From Castellaniella sp034674885 (GTDB taxonomy: Bacteria > Pseudomonadota > Gammaproteobacteria > Burkholderiales > Burkholderiaceae_B): a stretch of DNA of 64,000 nt. The position numbers and the translations under genes were made by a program. Location of the stretch: contig NZ_JAUCDS010000013.1 of the NCBI RefSeq assembly GCF_034674885.1, positions 17,192 to 81,191 on the forward strand. Reading direction: 5' to 3'. This document shows positions 30,288 through 39,140 of this stretch, piece after piece. Position 1 is the stretch's first letter; each line of letters opens with the position of its first letter. The notes under the pieces are model-generated. The model did no database searches. It had not been told where the DNA came from and worked only from the letters and a program-made list of their open reading frames with translations.

Positions 30288-32081
30288 ATGGATCATATTC
30301 GCAACTTCTCCATCATCGCGCACATCGATCATGGCAAATCGACCTTGGCCGACCGCCTGATCCAGCGCTGCGGCGGTCTCCAGGACCGCGAGATGGCGGC
30401 GCAGGTGCTGGATTCCATGGATATCGAGCGCGAGCGCGGCATCACCATCAAGGCGCAGACGGCGGCGTTGAGCTACACCGCTGCAGACGGCCGCGTCTAT
30501 GCCCTGAACCTGATCGACACTCCGGGCCACGTGGACTTTTCCTACGAGGTCAGCCGATCGCTGTCGGCCTGCGAAGGCGCCCTGCTGGTGGTCGACTCCA
30601 CCCAGGGGGTCGAGGCCCAGACCGTGGCCAACTGCTATACCGCCATCGAACTGGGCGTCGAAGTCCTGCCGGTCCTGAACAAGATGGACCTGCCGTCCGC
30701 CGATCCGGACGCCGCCGCCGCTGAAATCGAGGACGTCATCGGCATCGATGCCACCGATGCCATCCAGGCCAGCGCCAAGACCGGCCTGGGCATCGACGAG
30801 ATCCTGGAAGCCGTCGTGGCGCGGGTGCCGCCGCCCAAGGGCAATCCCGGCGCCGCCCTGCAGGCCCTGATCATCGACTCCTGGTTCGACAATTACGTGG
30901 GTGTGGTGATGCTGGTGCGCATCGTCAACGGCGTGCTGCGTCCGAAAGACAAGATCCTGCTGATGGCCACCGGCGCCACCCACCTGTGCGAACAGCTGGG
31001 GGTGTTCACGCCCAAATCCCAGCCCCGGGACTCCCTGTCGGCCGGCGAGGTCGGTTTCATCATCGCCGGCATCAAGGAACTCGAGCACGCCAAGGTCGGT
31101 GACACCATCACGCTGGCGGGCAAGCCTGCCACCGGTCCGCTGCCTGGCTTCAAGGAAGTCAAACCCCAGGTGTTCGCCGGCGTCTATCCGGTCGAATCCA
31201 GCGAGTACGACCAGTTGCGCGATTCCCTGGAAAAGCTCAAGCTCAACGACTCGTCCCTGATGTTCGAACCCGAGGTTTCCCAGGCACTGGGCTTTGGTTT
31301 TCGCTGCGGCTTCCTGGGCCTGCTGCACATGGATATCGTGCAGGAACGCCTGGAACGCGAATTCGACATGGACATCATCACCACCGCGCCGTCGGTGGTG
31401 TACGAAGTCCTGCATCGCGATGGCACGCTGATGATGGTGGACAGCCCGGCCCGCATGCCGGAAGTCGGCAACATCCAGGAAATCCGTGAACCCATCATGA
31501 CGGTGACGCTGTTCATGCCGCAGGAATACGTGGGTCCGGTGATGTCGCTGTGCACGGCCAAACGCGGCGTCCAGCTGAACATGAGCTATCACGGCCGCCA
31601 GGTGCACCTCAGCTATGAAATTCCACTGGCGGAAATCGTCCTGGATTTCTTCGATCGCCTGAAATCCGTGTCGCGTGGCTATGCGTCCATGGATTACGAA
31701 TTCAAGGAATACCGGATGGCCGATGTGGTGCGCGTCGACCTGCTGATCAACGGCGACCGGGTCGACGCCCTGTCGATGATCGTGCACCGCGCCAATGCGC
31801 GGCACCGGGGCCGGGATGTCGTGACGCGCATGCGTGGCCTGATTCCCCGCCAGATGTTCGACATCGCCATCCAGGCGGCCATCGGGGCAGAGGTCGTCGC
31901 CCGAGAGAACGTCAAGGCGCTGCGCAAGAACGTACTGGCCAAATGCTATGGCGGCGACATCTCGCGTAAGAAAAAACTGCTGGAAAAGCAGAAAGCTGGC
32001 AAAAAACGCATGAAGCAGGTCGGGAACGTGGAAATCCCGCAGGAAGCCTTCCTGGCCGTCCTGCAGGTCGAGGACAAGTAA
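30288..32081 (+). CDS. lepA: Elongation factor 4 (LepA), ribosomal GTPase
   Basis: 597 residues. G1 is AHIDHGKSTLADRLIQ, the switch I region ERGITIKAQT, G3 DTPGHVDFSYEV and G4 NKMDLPSADP. The LepA-specific C-terminal domain contains KRQKAG-like basic residues near the end (EKQKAGKKRMK). Promotes back-translocation or ribosome biogenesis under stress. lepB follows after 9 bp. A TAAAAT -10-like hexamer is at 30177-30182, upstream of the mucD terminator, so it may not serve lepA. Confidence 0.97.
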   Translation: MDHIRNFSIIAHIDHGKSTLADRLIQRCGGLQDREMAAQVLDSMDIERERGITIKAQTAALSYTAADGRVYALNLIDTPGHVDFSYEVSRSLSACEGALLVVDSTQGVEAQTVANCYTAIELGVEVLPVLNKMDLPSADPDAAAAEIEDVIGIDATDAIQASAKTGLGIDEILEAVVARVPPPKGNPGAALQALIIDSWFDNYVGVVMLVRIVNGVLRPKDKILLMATGATHLCEQLGVFTPKSQPRDSLSAGEVGFIIAGIKELEHAKVGDTITLAGKPATGPLPGFKEVKPQVFAGVYPVESSEYDQLRDSLEKLKLNDSSLMFEPEVSQALGFGFRCGFLGLLHMDIVQERLEREFDMDIITTAPSVVYEVLHRDGTLMMVDSPARMPEVGNIQEIREPIMTVTLFMPQEYVGPVMSLCTAKRGVQLNMSYHGRQVHLSYEIPLAEIVLDFFDRLKSVSRGYASMDYEFKEYRMADVVRVDLLINGDRVDALSMIVHRANARHRGRDVVTRMRGLIPRQMFDIAIQAAIGAEVVARENVKALRKNVLAKCYGGDISRKKKLLEKQKAGKKRMKQVGNVEIPQEAFLAVLQVEDK

Positions 32082-32090
32082 GGATCGCCG

Positions 32091-32978
32091 ATGAGCTGGG
32101 ATTTTGCATTGCTGCTGTTTGTCGCCCTGGTCGTGACCGGTCTGGTCTGGCTGCTCGATCGAGTCCGTTTGCGTGGCCGGCGCCGCGCTCGCGCCGAGGC
32201 CGCCGCCCAGGCCTGCCGCAACAATGCCGCCGGCCTGGATCCGACCGCCCTGCAGGCCGAATGCCAGCAGATCTACGACCGCGCCATCCAGGCGCCCTGG
32301 TGGATCGAATACTGTGTCAGTTTCTTTCCGGTGATCCTGTTCGTGTTCGTGCTGCGGTCCTTTGTGGTCGAGCCATTTCGCATTCCGTCCGGTTCCATGC
32401 TGCCGACGCTGGAAAACGGCGATCTGATCCTGGTGAACAAATTCCAGTACGGCATTCGCCTGCCGGTCATCGACCGCAAGATCATCGACATCGGCACGCC
32501 CAACCGGGGCGATGTGGTGGTGTTCCGCTACCCGGTGGATCCGTCCGTGGACTACATCAAGCGTGTGGTCGGGGTGCCGGGCGACGTCATCGAATACCGT
32601 GACAAGACCTTGTTCATCAATGGCAAACAGGTGCCCCGTGAACGCGACGGGGATTATTTCGAGCCTGATCGCGCGGTATACGTGGGCCAGTACCACGAGC
32701 AGCTGGGACAGGTTTCGCACCGTATCCTGCTGAACGTCCAGGCGCCCCAGGATTTCATGCCGATCACGCGGTTCCCGGACTACAAGGCCTGCGCCTATCA
32801 GGATGGCGGGGTGCGCTGCACGGTGCCGGCCGGCCATTACTTCATGATGGGCGACAACCGCGACAACAGTCTGGACAGCCGCTATTGGGGCTTCGTTCCA
32901 GACCGCAACATCGTCGGGCGGGCATTTTTCGTCTGGATGAATTTCAGTTCGCCCAGCCGGATCGGCGGGTTTCACTGA
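32091..32978 (+). CDS. lepB: Signal peptidase I
   Basis: 295 residues. Two N-terminal transmembrane helices (about 4-23 and 76-92) anchor a periplasmic catalytic domain. Nucleophile Ser102 lies in RIPSGSMLPTL and the general-base Lys157 in VDYIKRVVGVPGD. C-terminal GHYFMMGDNRDNSLDSRYWG is the conserved box. Cleaves Sec and Tat signal peptides. Stop overlaps the rnc start (TGATG). Confidence 0.97.
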   Translation: MSWDFALLLFVALVVTGLVWLLDRVRLRGRRRARAEAAAQACRNNAAGLDPTALQAECQQIYDRAIQAPWWIEYCVSFFPVILFVFVLRSFVVEPFRIPSGSMLPTLENGDLILVNKFQYGIRLPVIDRKIIDIGTPNRGDVVVFRYPVDPSVDYIKRVVGVPGDVIEYRDKTLFINGKQVPRERDGDYFEPDRAVYVGQYHEQLGQVSHRILLNVQAPQDFMPITRFPDYKACAYQDGGVRCTVPAGHYFMMGDNRDNSLDSRYWGFVPDRNIVGRAFFVWMNFSSPSRIGGFH

Positions 32979-33733
32979 TGGCCGGGCTCGACACGCTGCA
33001 GGCGGCGCTGGATTACCGCTATCGGGACCAGGCCCTGCTGGAGCAGGCCCTGACGCACCGCAGCCATGGCATGCCGCACAACGAACGCCTGGAATTCCTG
33101 GGGGATTCGGTGCTGAATTTCGTCGTTTCTGCGCTGCTGTTCACCGAGCATGCGGAAATGGACGAGGGCGATCTGTCGCGTGTGCGGGCCAATCTGGTCA
33201 AACAATCGGCCCTGGCCGACATTGCGCAGAAACTGTCGCTGTCCAGCTACCTGCGGCTGGGCGAGGGCGAACTGAAAAGCGGCGGCTTCCGGCGCCCATC
33301 CATTCTGGCCGATGCCCTGGAAGCCATTTTCGGCGCCTTGCTGCTGGACGGTGGCTACGATCAGGTCAGCCGGGTCATCGAACAACTGTACCGCCCCATT
33401 CTGGCGCACATCGACGTGCGCACCTTCGGCAAGGACCCCAAAACCCTGCTGCAGGAGATCATGCAGGGTCGCGGGCTGGATCTGCCCCACTACGAGGTCG
33501 TCTCCACCCGGGGGGCGGCCCATAATCAGACCTTCGACGTGGTGTGCTCGGTCGCGCAGCTCGACATCCAGGTCCAGGCCTCGGGCAGCAGCCGCCGGGC
33601 GGCCGAACAGACTGCCGCTGGGCAGGTCATCGCCGCCGTGCAGGCATTGGGGCCGGCGCGCCGCCCGGGGCGGCGCCATCGCAAGTCCGCCCAATTATCC
33701 TTGCCGGTGGCGGTTTCCCAGGAAAAGACATGA
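32978..33733 (+). CDS. rnc: Ribonuclease III
   Basis: 251 residues. The catalytic domain has the signature HNERLEFLGDSVLN (Glu39, Asp43), and the second acidic pair is in LADALEAIFGALLLD. The double-stranded RNA-binding domain spans about 155-225 (DPKTLLQEIMQGRG to AAEQTAAGQVI). Processes rRNA precursors and structured mRNAs. Starts in a 1-bp overlap with lepB and ends in a 4-bp ATGA overlap with era, the standard lepB-rnc-era arrangement. Confidence 0.97.
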   Translation: MAGLDTLQAALDYRYRDQALLEQALTHRSHGMPHNERLEFLGDSVLNFVVSALLFTEHAEMDEGDLSRVRANLVKQSALADIAQKLSLSSYLRLGEGELKSGGFRRPSILADALEAIFGALLLDGGYDQVSRVIEQLYRPILAHIDVRTFGKDPKTLLQEIMQGRGLDLPHYEVVSTRGAAHNQTFDVVCSVAQLDIQVQASGSSRRAAEQTAAGQVIAAVQALGPARRPGRRHRKSAQLSLPVAVSQEKT

Positions 33734-34665
33734 CTGATGATTCCCTGAAGGCATCCCCCGATGCGGGGGCGGGCGACGAAAAACCCGCCAGCCGCTGCGG
33801 CTTCGTTGCCTTGGTGGGGCGACCCAATGTCGGCAAGTCGACGCTGGGCAACGCCCTGATCGGCGCCAAACTATCCATCGTCTCACGCAAGGCGCAGACT
33901 ACCCGCCACCGGATTCACGGGGTGCTGACCCAGGGGGCCGACCAGTTCGTCTTCGTCGATACCCCCGGCTTCCAGACCCGCCACGGCGGGGCCATGAACC
34001 GCATGATGAACCGGGTCGTCACTCAGGCACTGGCCGAGGTCGACGTGGTGGTGCAGGTTGTCGAGGCCGGCAAGTGGTCGGCGGGCGATGCGGCCGTGGT
34101 GCCGCTGCTGCCGCGCCAGCGACCGGTGATCCTGGCCGTCAACAAGATCGACGCCCTGAAAGACAAGAACGCCTTGTTCGCCTACGTGACGCGCCTGACC
34201 CAGGAATTTCCGTATGCGGCGGTGGTGCCCGTCAGCGCCGCCCGGTCCGTACAGCTGGATGTGCTGGTGCGTGAAATTGCCCAGTATCTGCCCGAAGGCG
34301 AACACCTGTTCGAAGCCGACACCTTCACCGATCGCCCGGTCCGCTTCCTGGCGGCCGAACTGATACGGGAAAAGATTTTCCGCCTGGTGGGCGACGAGCT
34401 GCCTTACGGCTGCACCGTCGTGATCGAGCAATGGGAAGAGGACGACAGCGGGGTACGCATCGCCGCCTGCGTCGTCATCGAGCGCGACGGCCATCGGCCG
34501 ATCCTGCTGGGGGCGGGGGGGCAGCACATGAAGCGCATCGCCACCGAGGCCCGCCAGGACATGGTGAAACTGCTCGACAAGCCGGTGTTCCTCGATGTCT
34601 ACGTCAAGACCCGCAAGGGTTGGTCCGGGCGCGAGGCCACCCTGCGGGAACTGGGATATGACTAG
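33730..34665 (+). CDS. era: GTPase Era
   Basis: 311 residues. G1 is GRPNVGKSTLGN, G3 DTPGFQTRHGG and G4 NKIDALKDK. The C-terminal KH domain carries GAGGQHMKRIATEARQDM. Binds 16S rRNA near the 3' end and aids 30S assembly. Coupled to rnc upstream (ATGA). recO starts 8 bp inside its 3' end. Confidence 0.97.
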   Translation: MTDDSLKASPDAGAGDEKPASRCGFVALVGRPNVGKSTLGNALIGAKLSIVSRKAQTTRHRIHGVLTQGADQFVFVDTPGFQTRHGGAMNRMMNRVVTQALAEVDVVVQVVEAGKWSAGDAAVVPLLPRQRPVILAVNKIDALKDKNALFAYVTRLTQEFPYAAVVPVSAARSVQLDVLVREIAQYLPEGEHLFEADTFTDRPVRFLAAELIREKIFRLVGDELPYGCTVVIEQWEEDDSGVRIAACVVIERDGHRPILLGAGGQHMKRIATEARQDMVKLLDKPVFLDVYVKTRKGWSGREATLRELGYD

Positions 34666-35248
34666 ACGAGGCTTGCGCATCCAGGATGCGCAAGGCTATG
34701 TGCTGCATGCCAGCCCATGGCGCGAAACCTCGCTGATCGTCCAGTGTTTCACGCGCGACCACGGCTGTGTAGCTGTTGTGGCCAAGGGCGCCAAGCGCCC
34801 ATATTCCGCACTGCGGCCGGTGCTGGTCGCGTTTCAGCCGTTGTGGCTGTCATGGTCGGGATCGGCCGAAGTCCATACCCTGGTGCGAGCGGAATCTGGC
34901 CCGGTGCGTCTGCTGAATGGCCGGGCCATGATGTCGGCCTGGTATCTGAACGAACTGATCCTGCGCTTGCTGGCCCGCGAAGATCCGCATCCCGGCGTCT
35001 ATGACGCCTATGAAACTGCGCTGGAAGCCTTGGCCGATACCCAGGCCCGTTCTCATGCTGCCGCCTTGCGGCGGTTCGAATGGCTGCTGCTGGAACAGGC
35101 CGGCTATGGCGTGGACGAACCCATGCCCGATTTTGCTGATGTGGTTGCCGAACCGGTCTTGCGCCAGGCTTTGCGGGAGCGGCTGGATCTGCTGCTGGAT
35201 GCGCCTTTGCGCACGCGCCAGGTATTGATGGACCTGCAGCGTTACTGA
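34658..35248 (+). CDS. recO: DNA repair protein RecO, unusually short
   Basis: 196 residues; Escherichia coli RecO has 242 and close relatives are longer still. The N-terminal OB fold is intact (QGYVLHASPWRETSLIVQCF, AVVAKGAKRPYSALRPVL), and so is the helical part (YLNELILRLLAREDPHPGVYDAYE, quoted by parts). After RFEWLLLEQAGYGVD the usual segment of roughly 40-60 residues is missing and the protein jumps to VLRQALRERLDLLL and VLMDLQRY. The frame is open and codon use is normal, so this is a compact RecO rather than an obvious pseudogene. Overlaps era by 8 bp. Confidence 0.88.
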   Translation: MTRRGLRIQDAQGYVLHASPWRETSLIVQCFTRDHGCVAVVAKGAKRPYSALRPVLVAFQPLWLSWSGSAEVHTLVRAESGPVRLLNGRAMMSAWYLNELILRLLAREDPHPGVYDAYETALEALADTQARSHAAALRRFEWLLLEQAGYGVDEPMPDFADVVAEPVLRQALRERLDLLLDAPLRTRQVLMDLQRY

Positions 35249-35249
35249 G

Positions 35250-36140
35250 ATGAAGCAAGGCATCGTCCTGTCGGTCGCTTCCTCGGCCCTGTTCGCGACC
35301 ATGTATTTCTATGCGACGCTGATGCAGCCGTTCGATGGCGACATCGTGTTCGCGTGGCGCGTTCTGATGGGCCTGCCGATGATGGCCCTGGTCGTCCATC
35401 GTGCGCGGGGCTGGGGCGCCCTGCGCGCGACGGCGCAGCGGTTCACGCGCGGCCGTTTCCTGGCGGCGATGGTGCTGTGCTCGGCCCTGCTGGGGGTTCA
35501 GCTCTGGCTGTTCGTCTGGGCGCCTCTGCATGGCTACGCCCTGGACGTGTCCATGGGATATTTTCTGCTGCCGCTGGTGATGGTGCTGGCCGGCCGGCTG
35601 GTCTATCGCGAACGGCTCAGTCGCTGGCAGGCCTGGGCGGTGGCGTTCGCCTTGCTGGGGGTCGGCCACGAATGGTGGCGGCTGGGCTCGGTATCGTGGG
35701 CGACCGCCCTGGTGGCGTTGGGCTATCCGCCGTACTTCATGTTGCGGCGGCGCCTGCAGGTCGATGCGCTCAGCAGCCTGTGGTTCGACATGCTGTTCCT
35801 GTTGCCCGTGGCGGTTTTGGTCCTGCAGTCCCAGGCGGTCGAGGCCGCCCGGATTTTCGCGGACCACCCGCGTCTACTGCTGCAGGTGCCCCTGCTGGGC
35901 CTGCTGAGCGTGGTGTCGCTGTCCATGTACCTGGCAGCCAGCCGGCTGTTGCCCATGGGGCTGTTCGGCCTGCTCAGCTACGTGGAACCGGTGTTGCTGT
36001 TCTGGGTGGCGTTTCTATTGATGGGAGAACCAGTGGCTCCATCCCAATGGCTGACCTACGGGCCGATCTGGCTGGCGGTGGGGCTGATCGCAGCCGAGGG
36101 AGTTCAGAAATTGAAGGTGCCCCCACGCTGCGCACGCTGA
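35250..36140 (+). CDS. EamA/RarD-family inner-membrane permease
   Basis: 296 residues with about ten transmembrane helices and the internal duplication of EamA/DMT transporters. RarD-like features include the start GIVLSVASSALFATMYFYATL and MYLAASRLLPMGLFGLLSYVEP in the second half. Substrate unknown. It starts 1 bp after the recO stop, so is probably co-transcribed. The last residues (KVPPRCAR) and the stop codon come from a GC-rich repeat that begins at 36114, so the original C-terminus was probably replaced. Confidence 0.87.
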   Translation: MKQGIVLSVASSALFATMYFYATLMQPFDGDIVFAWRVLMGLPMMALVVHRARGWGALRATAQRFTRGRFLAAMVLCSALLGVQLWLFVWAPLHGYALDVSMGYFLLPLVMVLAGRLVYRERLSRWQAWAVAFALLGVGHEWWRLGSVSWATALVALGYPPYFMLRRRLQVDALSSLWFDMLFLLPVAVLVLQSQAVEAARIFADHPRLLLQVPLLGLLSVVSLSMYLAASRLLPMGLFGLLSYVEPVLLFWVAFLLMGEPVAPSQWLTYGPIWLAVGLIAAEGVQKLKVPPRCAR

Positions 36141-36232
36141 CGCCTGCTTGCTGCCCCCCAAGGGGGCTCTTTTGCCTTGGGGGCGGCCCAGCGGCAAAAG
36201 GCGCCCCCACGCTGCGCAGGCTGACGACTGCT
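36114..36232. repeat. Pair of 35-bp GC-rich repeats overlapping a gene end
   Basis: Copies at 36114-36148 and 36198-36232 match at 32 of 35 positions and share CCCCCACGCTGCGCA. Between them are CCCCCCAAGGGGG and CCTTGGGGG blocks that can pair. Similar GC-rich intergenic repeats are frequent in Burkholderiales. The first copy supplies the end of the EamA gene. Confidence 0.75.
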
Positions 36233-36239
36233 GGCGGGC

Positions 36240-36266
36240 AAAAAAATGGCGGCCCGAAGGCCGCCA
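36240..36266 (-). terminator. Intrinsic terminator of the BI-1 gene
   Basis: Perfect 8-bp stem TGGCGGCC (36247-36254), CGAA loop, GGCCGCCA (36259-36266). On the minus strand it is followed by seven T (complement of A36240-36246). 26 bp past the BI-1 stop. Confidence 0.88.
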
Positions 36267-36291
36267 GGGTGTTGTGTGGTGCGCGGCTGTA

Positions 36292-36993
36292 TCAGTCGCG
36301 GTTGCCGCCCAGGACGCCCAGCAGCATCAGCAGGTTGGCGAAGATGTTGTACAGGTCCAGGTAGACCGCCAGGGTGGCGCTGATGTAGTTCGTTTCGCCG
36401 CCCTGGATGATCCGCTGCAGGTCGATCAGCAGGAAGGCGGAGAAGATGCCGATGGCCAGCACCGACAGCGTCAGCATCAGGGCGGGCATCTGCAGGAAGA
36501 TGTTGGCCACCATGGCCACGATCAGCAGGATCACGCCCACGAACAGGAATTTCTGCAGATGGGTGAAATCGCGTTTCGTGGTGGTGGCCACCGTGGCCAT
36601 GGCGCCAAAGACGACCGCCGTGCCGCCGAAGGCCAGCATGATCAGCTGGGCGCCGTTGCTCATGCCCAGGACGAAGCTGAGCAGGTTGGACAGCATCAGC
36701 CCCATGAAGAACGTGAAGCCCAGCAGCAGGGCCACGCCCAGCGAGGAATTTTTATTGCGTTCGACCAGGAACATCAGGCCGAAGGCGCCGACCAGGAAGA
36801 CCAGCGTGCTGGTGCCTGGATTGGCGGCCATGACCTGGCCCATGCCGAAGTGCAGGCCGACGGCCGCGCCCAGCACGGTGGGAATCAGGGACAAGGCCAG
36901 CAGCCAGTAGGTATTGCGCAACACGCGGTTGCGGACAGTGACCGACGCGTCGTAGGCGCCGGCGCGAGGTAGGGTATTGCGGAAGTCGGACAT
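36292..36993 (-). CDS. Bax inhibitor-1/YccA family membrane protein
   Basis: 233 residues, seven predicted transmembrane helices, start MSDFRNTLPRAGAYD. The BI-1 signature appears in the LFLVGVILLIVAMVANIF region and the C-terminal Asp-containing segment (IDLQRIIQGG). The family members are pH-regulated calcium leak channels or modulators of FtsH (YccA). An AGGAAA ribosome site precedes the ATG. Downstream of holC by 110 bp on the same strand. Exact role uncertain. Confidence 0.9.
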   Translation of the reverse strand: MSDFRNTLPRAGAYDASVTVRNRVLRNTYWLLALSLIPTVLGAAVGLHFGMGQVMAANPGTSTLVFLVGAFGLMFLVERNKNSSLGVALLLGFTFFMGLMLSNLLSFVLGMSNGAQLIMLAFGGTAVVFGAMATVATTTKRDFTHLQKFLFVGVILLIVAMVANIFLQMPALMLTLSVLAIGIFSAFLLIDLQRIIQGGETNYISATLAVYLDLYNIFANLLMLLGVLGGNRD

Positions 36994-37103
36994 GGTGGTT
37001 TCCTGTCGTGCGTCAGATCAGTCTAACGCTTATAACATAGTGGATGCAGCAATCTTACATTAAGCTGAACAAAATCGTCCAGACTGTCATGAGTTGGGCC
37101 CGT

Positions 37104-37547
37104 TCAGGGTTCCCAAGTTCCCGCCGAGAGCTGATGCCCTCGCACATCGTGTCCTGCATCCCGGTACTGCGCCCAGCGGCTGCGGGCGGCTTCCCGGTCG
37201 GCTTCGTGGCCGGACACGATTTCCAGGATGCGGGTGAAACGCGCGGCATCCGGCGGGCAGGCCAGGTCCAGGTTCAGCAGCCAGTCGGTGGTCGCCGCCG
37301 CCGCCAGGGTGTCGGCATCGGACACCAGGATGACATCGGCCTGGTCTGCCAGCGGATCGTGCGCATAGGCGTGCGGGATGAAGCTGGCGGGGTCGAAGTC
37401 CCAGAGCAGGCCATCGAAGCGCCGCAGGCGTCGAGGGTCGGTGCAGTAGACCAGCAGCCGCCGGCCCGCCTGTACGTGACGGGCCGTGGTGCGGCAGGCC
37501 GCCCGCAGGCGGTGGGGCGCCCCGTAGGCAAAATCAACGCGGCTCAT
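37104..37547 (-). CDS. holC: DNA polymerase III chi subunit
   Basis: 147 residues, the usual size of HolC. Chi links the clamp loader to single-strand-binding protein. Recognisable segments are VDFAYGAPHRLRAACRTTAR, VYCTDPRRLRRFDGLLW and FIPHAYAHDP. The start overlaps the pepA stop by 4 bp (ATGA, 37544-37547), the conserved pepA-holC pair. Identification rests on length, motifs and context. Confidence 0.9.
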   Translation of the reverse strand: MSRVDFAYGAPHRLRAACRTTARHVQAGRRLLVYCTDPRRLRRFDGLLWDFDPASFIPHAYAHDPLADQADVILVSDADTLAAAATTDWLLNLDLACPPDAARFTRILEIVSGHEADREAARSRWAQYRDAGHDVRGHQLSAGTWEP

Positions 37548-39040
37548 GCCCCGCATTGCCCCAGCAGGTACTGGGTCAGCAGGGGCACCGGCCGGCCGGT
37601 GGCGCCTTTTTGTTTGCCTTCCAGCCAGGCGGTGCCCGCGATGTCCAGGTGTGCCCAGCGGTATTTCCCGGTGAAGCGCGACAGGAAGCAGGCCGCTGTG
37701 ACGGAACCCGCAGGGCGGCCGCCGATGTTGGCCATGTCGGCGAAATTCGATTTCAGCAGGTCCTGGTAGGCGTCTTCCAGGGGCATGCGCCAGGCAGGAT
37801 CCTGGGCCTGGCGGCCCGCTGCCAGCAGTTCGGCGGCCAGCGTGTCGTCCTGGGTGAACAGACCGCTGTTGACGTGGCCCAGGGCGATGACGCAGGCACC
37901 GGTCAGGGTGGCGACGTCGATCACCGCTGCGGGTTTGAAGCGTTCCGCGTAGGTCAGGGCGTCGCACAGGATCAGGCGGCCTTCGGCATCGGTGTTCAGG
38001 ACTTCGATGGTCTGTCCCGACAGGCTGGTGATGATGTCCCCGGGCTTGACGGCTGAACCGCTGGGCAGGTTCTCGCAGCTGGGCACGATGCCGATGATTT
38101 CGCGCGGCAGGTCGAGTTCCGCCACGGCACGCATGGTGCCCAGGACGCTGGCTGCGCCGCACATGTCGAATTTCATTTCGTCCATGCCGGGGCCGGGCTT
38201 CAGGGAAATGCCGCCGGCGTCGAAAGTGATGCCCTTGCCGACCAGCACGATCGGGGCGGCCTTGCGGTCGGTCGGTTTGCTGGGTGTGTGGCGCAGCACG
38301 ATGAAGGCGGGCGGTTCGGTCGACCCCCGCGCTACTGACAGGAAAGAGCCCATTTTCAGGGCTTCGATCTTCTTCTGATCCAGGACTTCGGCCTTCAGGG
38401 TCTTGAATTGCTTTGCCAGGCTGCGCGCCGTCTGCCCCAGGTAGGTGGGGGTGCAGACGTTGGGGGGCAGGTCGCCCAGCAAGCGGGCCAGATTGACGCC
38501 CGCGCCGATGGCGGCGCCTTGTTCGAGGCCGATCTTGGCCTGGGCGGCCTTGGCGCGGGACAAGTGCAGGGTGAAGCTGCGCAGTTTGATGGCCGGCTTG
38601 GCCTGGCTGAAGGTCTGGTCGTAGCGGTAGGCTGCGGCGCTGACCAGGCGGGCCGCCGCGCGGGCGCAGTCCGTCAGGGGGGCATCCGCGATGGCCAGGG
38701 CGCACAGGGTGGATACTGCCGTGCTGACGCCGGCGCGCACGCAGTAGCCTGCGAACGCCTGGTGCGCCTTGGCCAGGGTGGCGGCCGTCAGGCTGTCCTG
38801 GCGGCCAAGGCCGAGTAAAATGACACGGGCCGCCGCGATGCCGACCGGCGCGTGCAGAGTCAGGCAGCTGCCCGGCGCCGCGTCGAATTCCGACTGGACG
38901 ACCGCGCGGATCGCACCGCCGGACGCCTGGTCCAGCGCGTCGGCTGCGGGACTCAGGATGCCATCCTGGAACACGCCGACCGCCAGGGCCTGGGTTTTCA
39001 AGGTATGCAGGGTAGTCGTGGTGCTTGTGCTAAATTCCAT
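37544..39040 (-). CDS. pepA: Leucyl aminopeptidase PepA
   Basis: 498 residues from the ATG at 39038-39040. Two-zinc M17 peptidase: metal and substrate ligands in GKGITFDAGGISLKP and MDEMKFDMCGAA, and the family signature NTDAEGRLILCDAL. It trims N-terminal residues and in Escherichia coli is also a DNA-binding protein. Divergent from lptF across 100 bp. It is the first gene of pepA-holC. Confidence 0.96.
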   Translation of the reverse strand: MEFSTSTTTTLHTLKTQALAVGVFQDGILSPAADALDQASGGAIRAVVQSEFDAAPGSCLTLHAPVGIAAARVILLGLGRQDSLTAATLAKAHQAFAGYCVRAGVSTAVSTLCALAIADAPLTDCARAAARLVSAAAYRYDQTFSQAKPAIKLRSFTLHLSRAKAAQAKIGLEQGAAIGAGVNLARLLGDLPPNVCTPTYLGQTARSLAKQFKTLKAEVLDQKKIEALKMGSFLSVARGSTEPPAFIVLRHTPSKPTDRKAAPIVLVGKGITFDAGGISLKPGPGMDEMKFDMCGAASVLGTMRAVAELDLPREIIGIVPSCENLPSGSAVKPGDIITSLSGQTIEVLNTDAEGRLILCDALTYAERFKPAAVIDVATLTGACVIALGHVNSGLFTQDDTLAAELLAAGRQAQDPAWRMPLEDAYQDLLKSNFADMANIGGRPAGSVTAACFLSRFTGKYRWAHLDIAGTAWLEGKQKGATGRPVPLLTQYLLGQCGA

Positions 39041-39140
39041 TCGTATTTCCTTAGATCCAGCGGCGCGCGGGCGGCAATCAGCCGATTCGCAGGCAATTGC
39101 GCCCGTTTGGGATTGACGGCCCATTATTCCGCATTTTCCC

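Noticed and set aside
28638..32975. Minus-strand open frame of 1445 codons antisense to mucD-lepA-lepB
   Set aside because: Same codon-bias shadow; composition rich in His, Gln, Asp and Arg with no domain.
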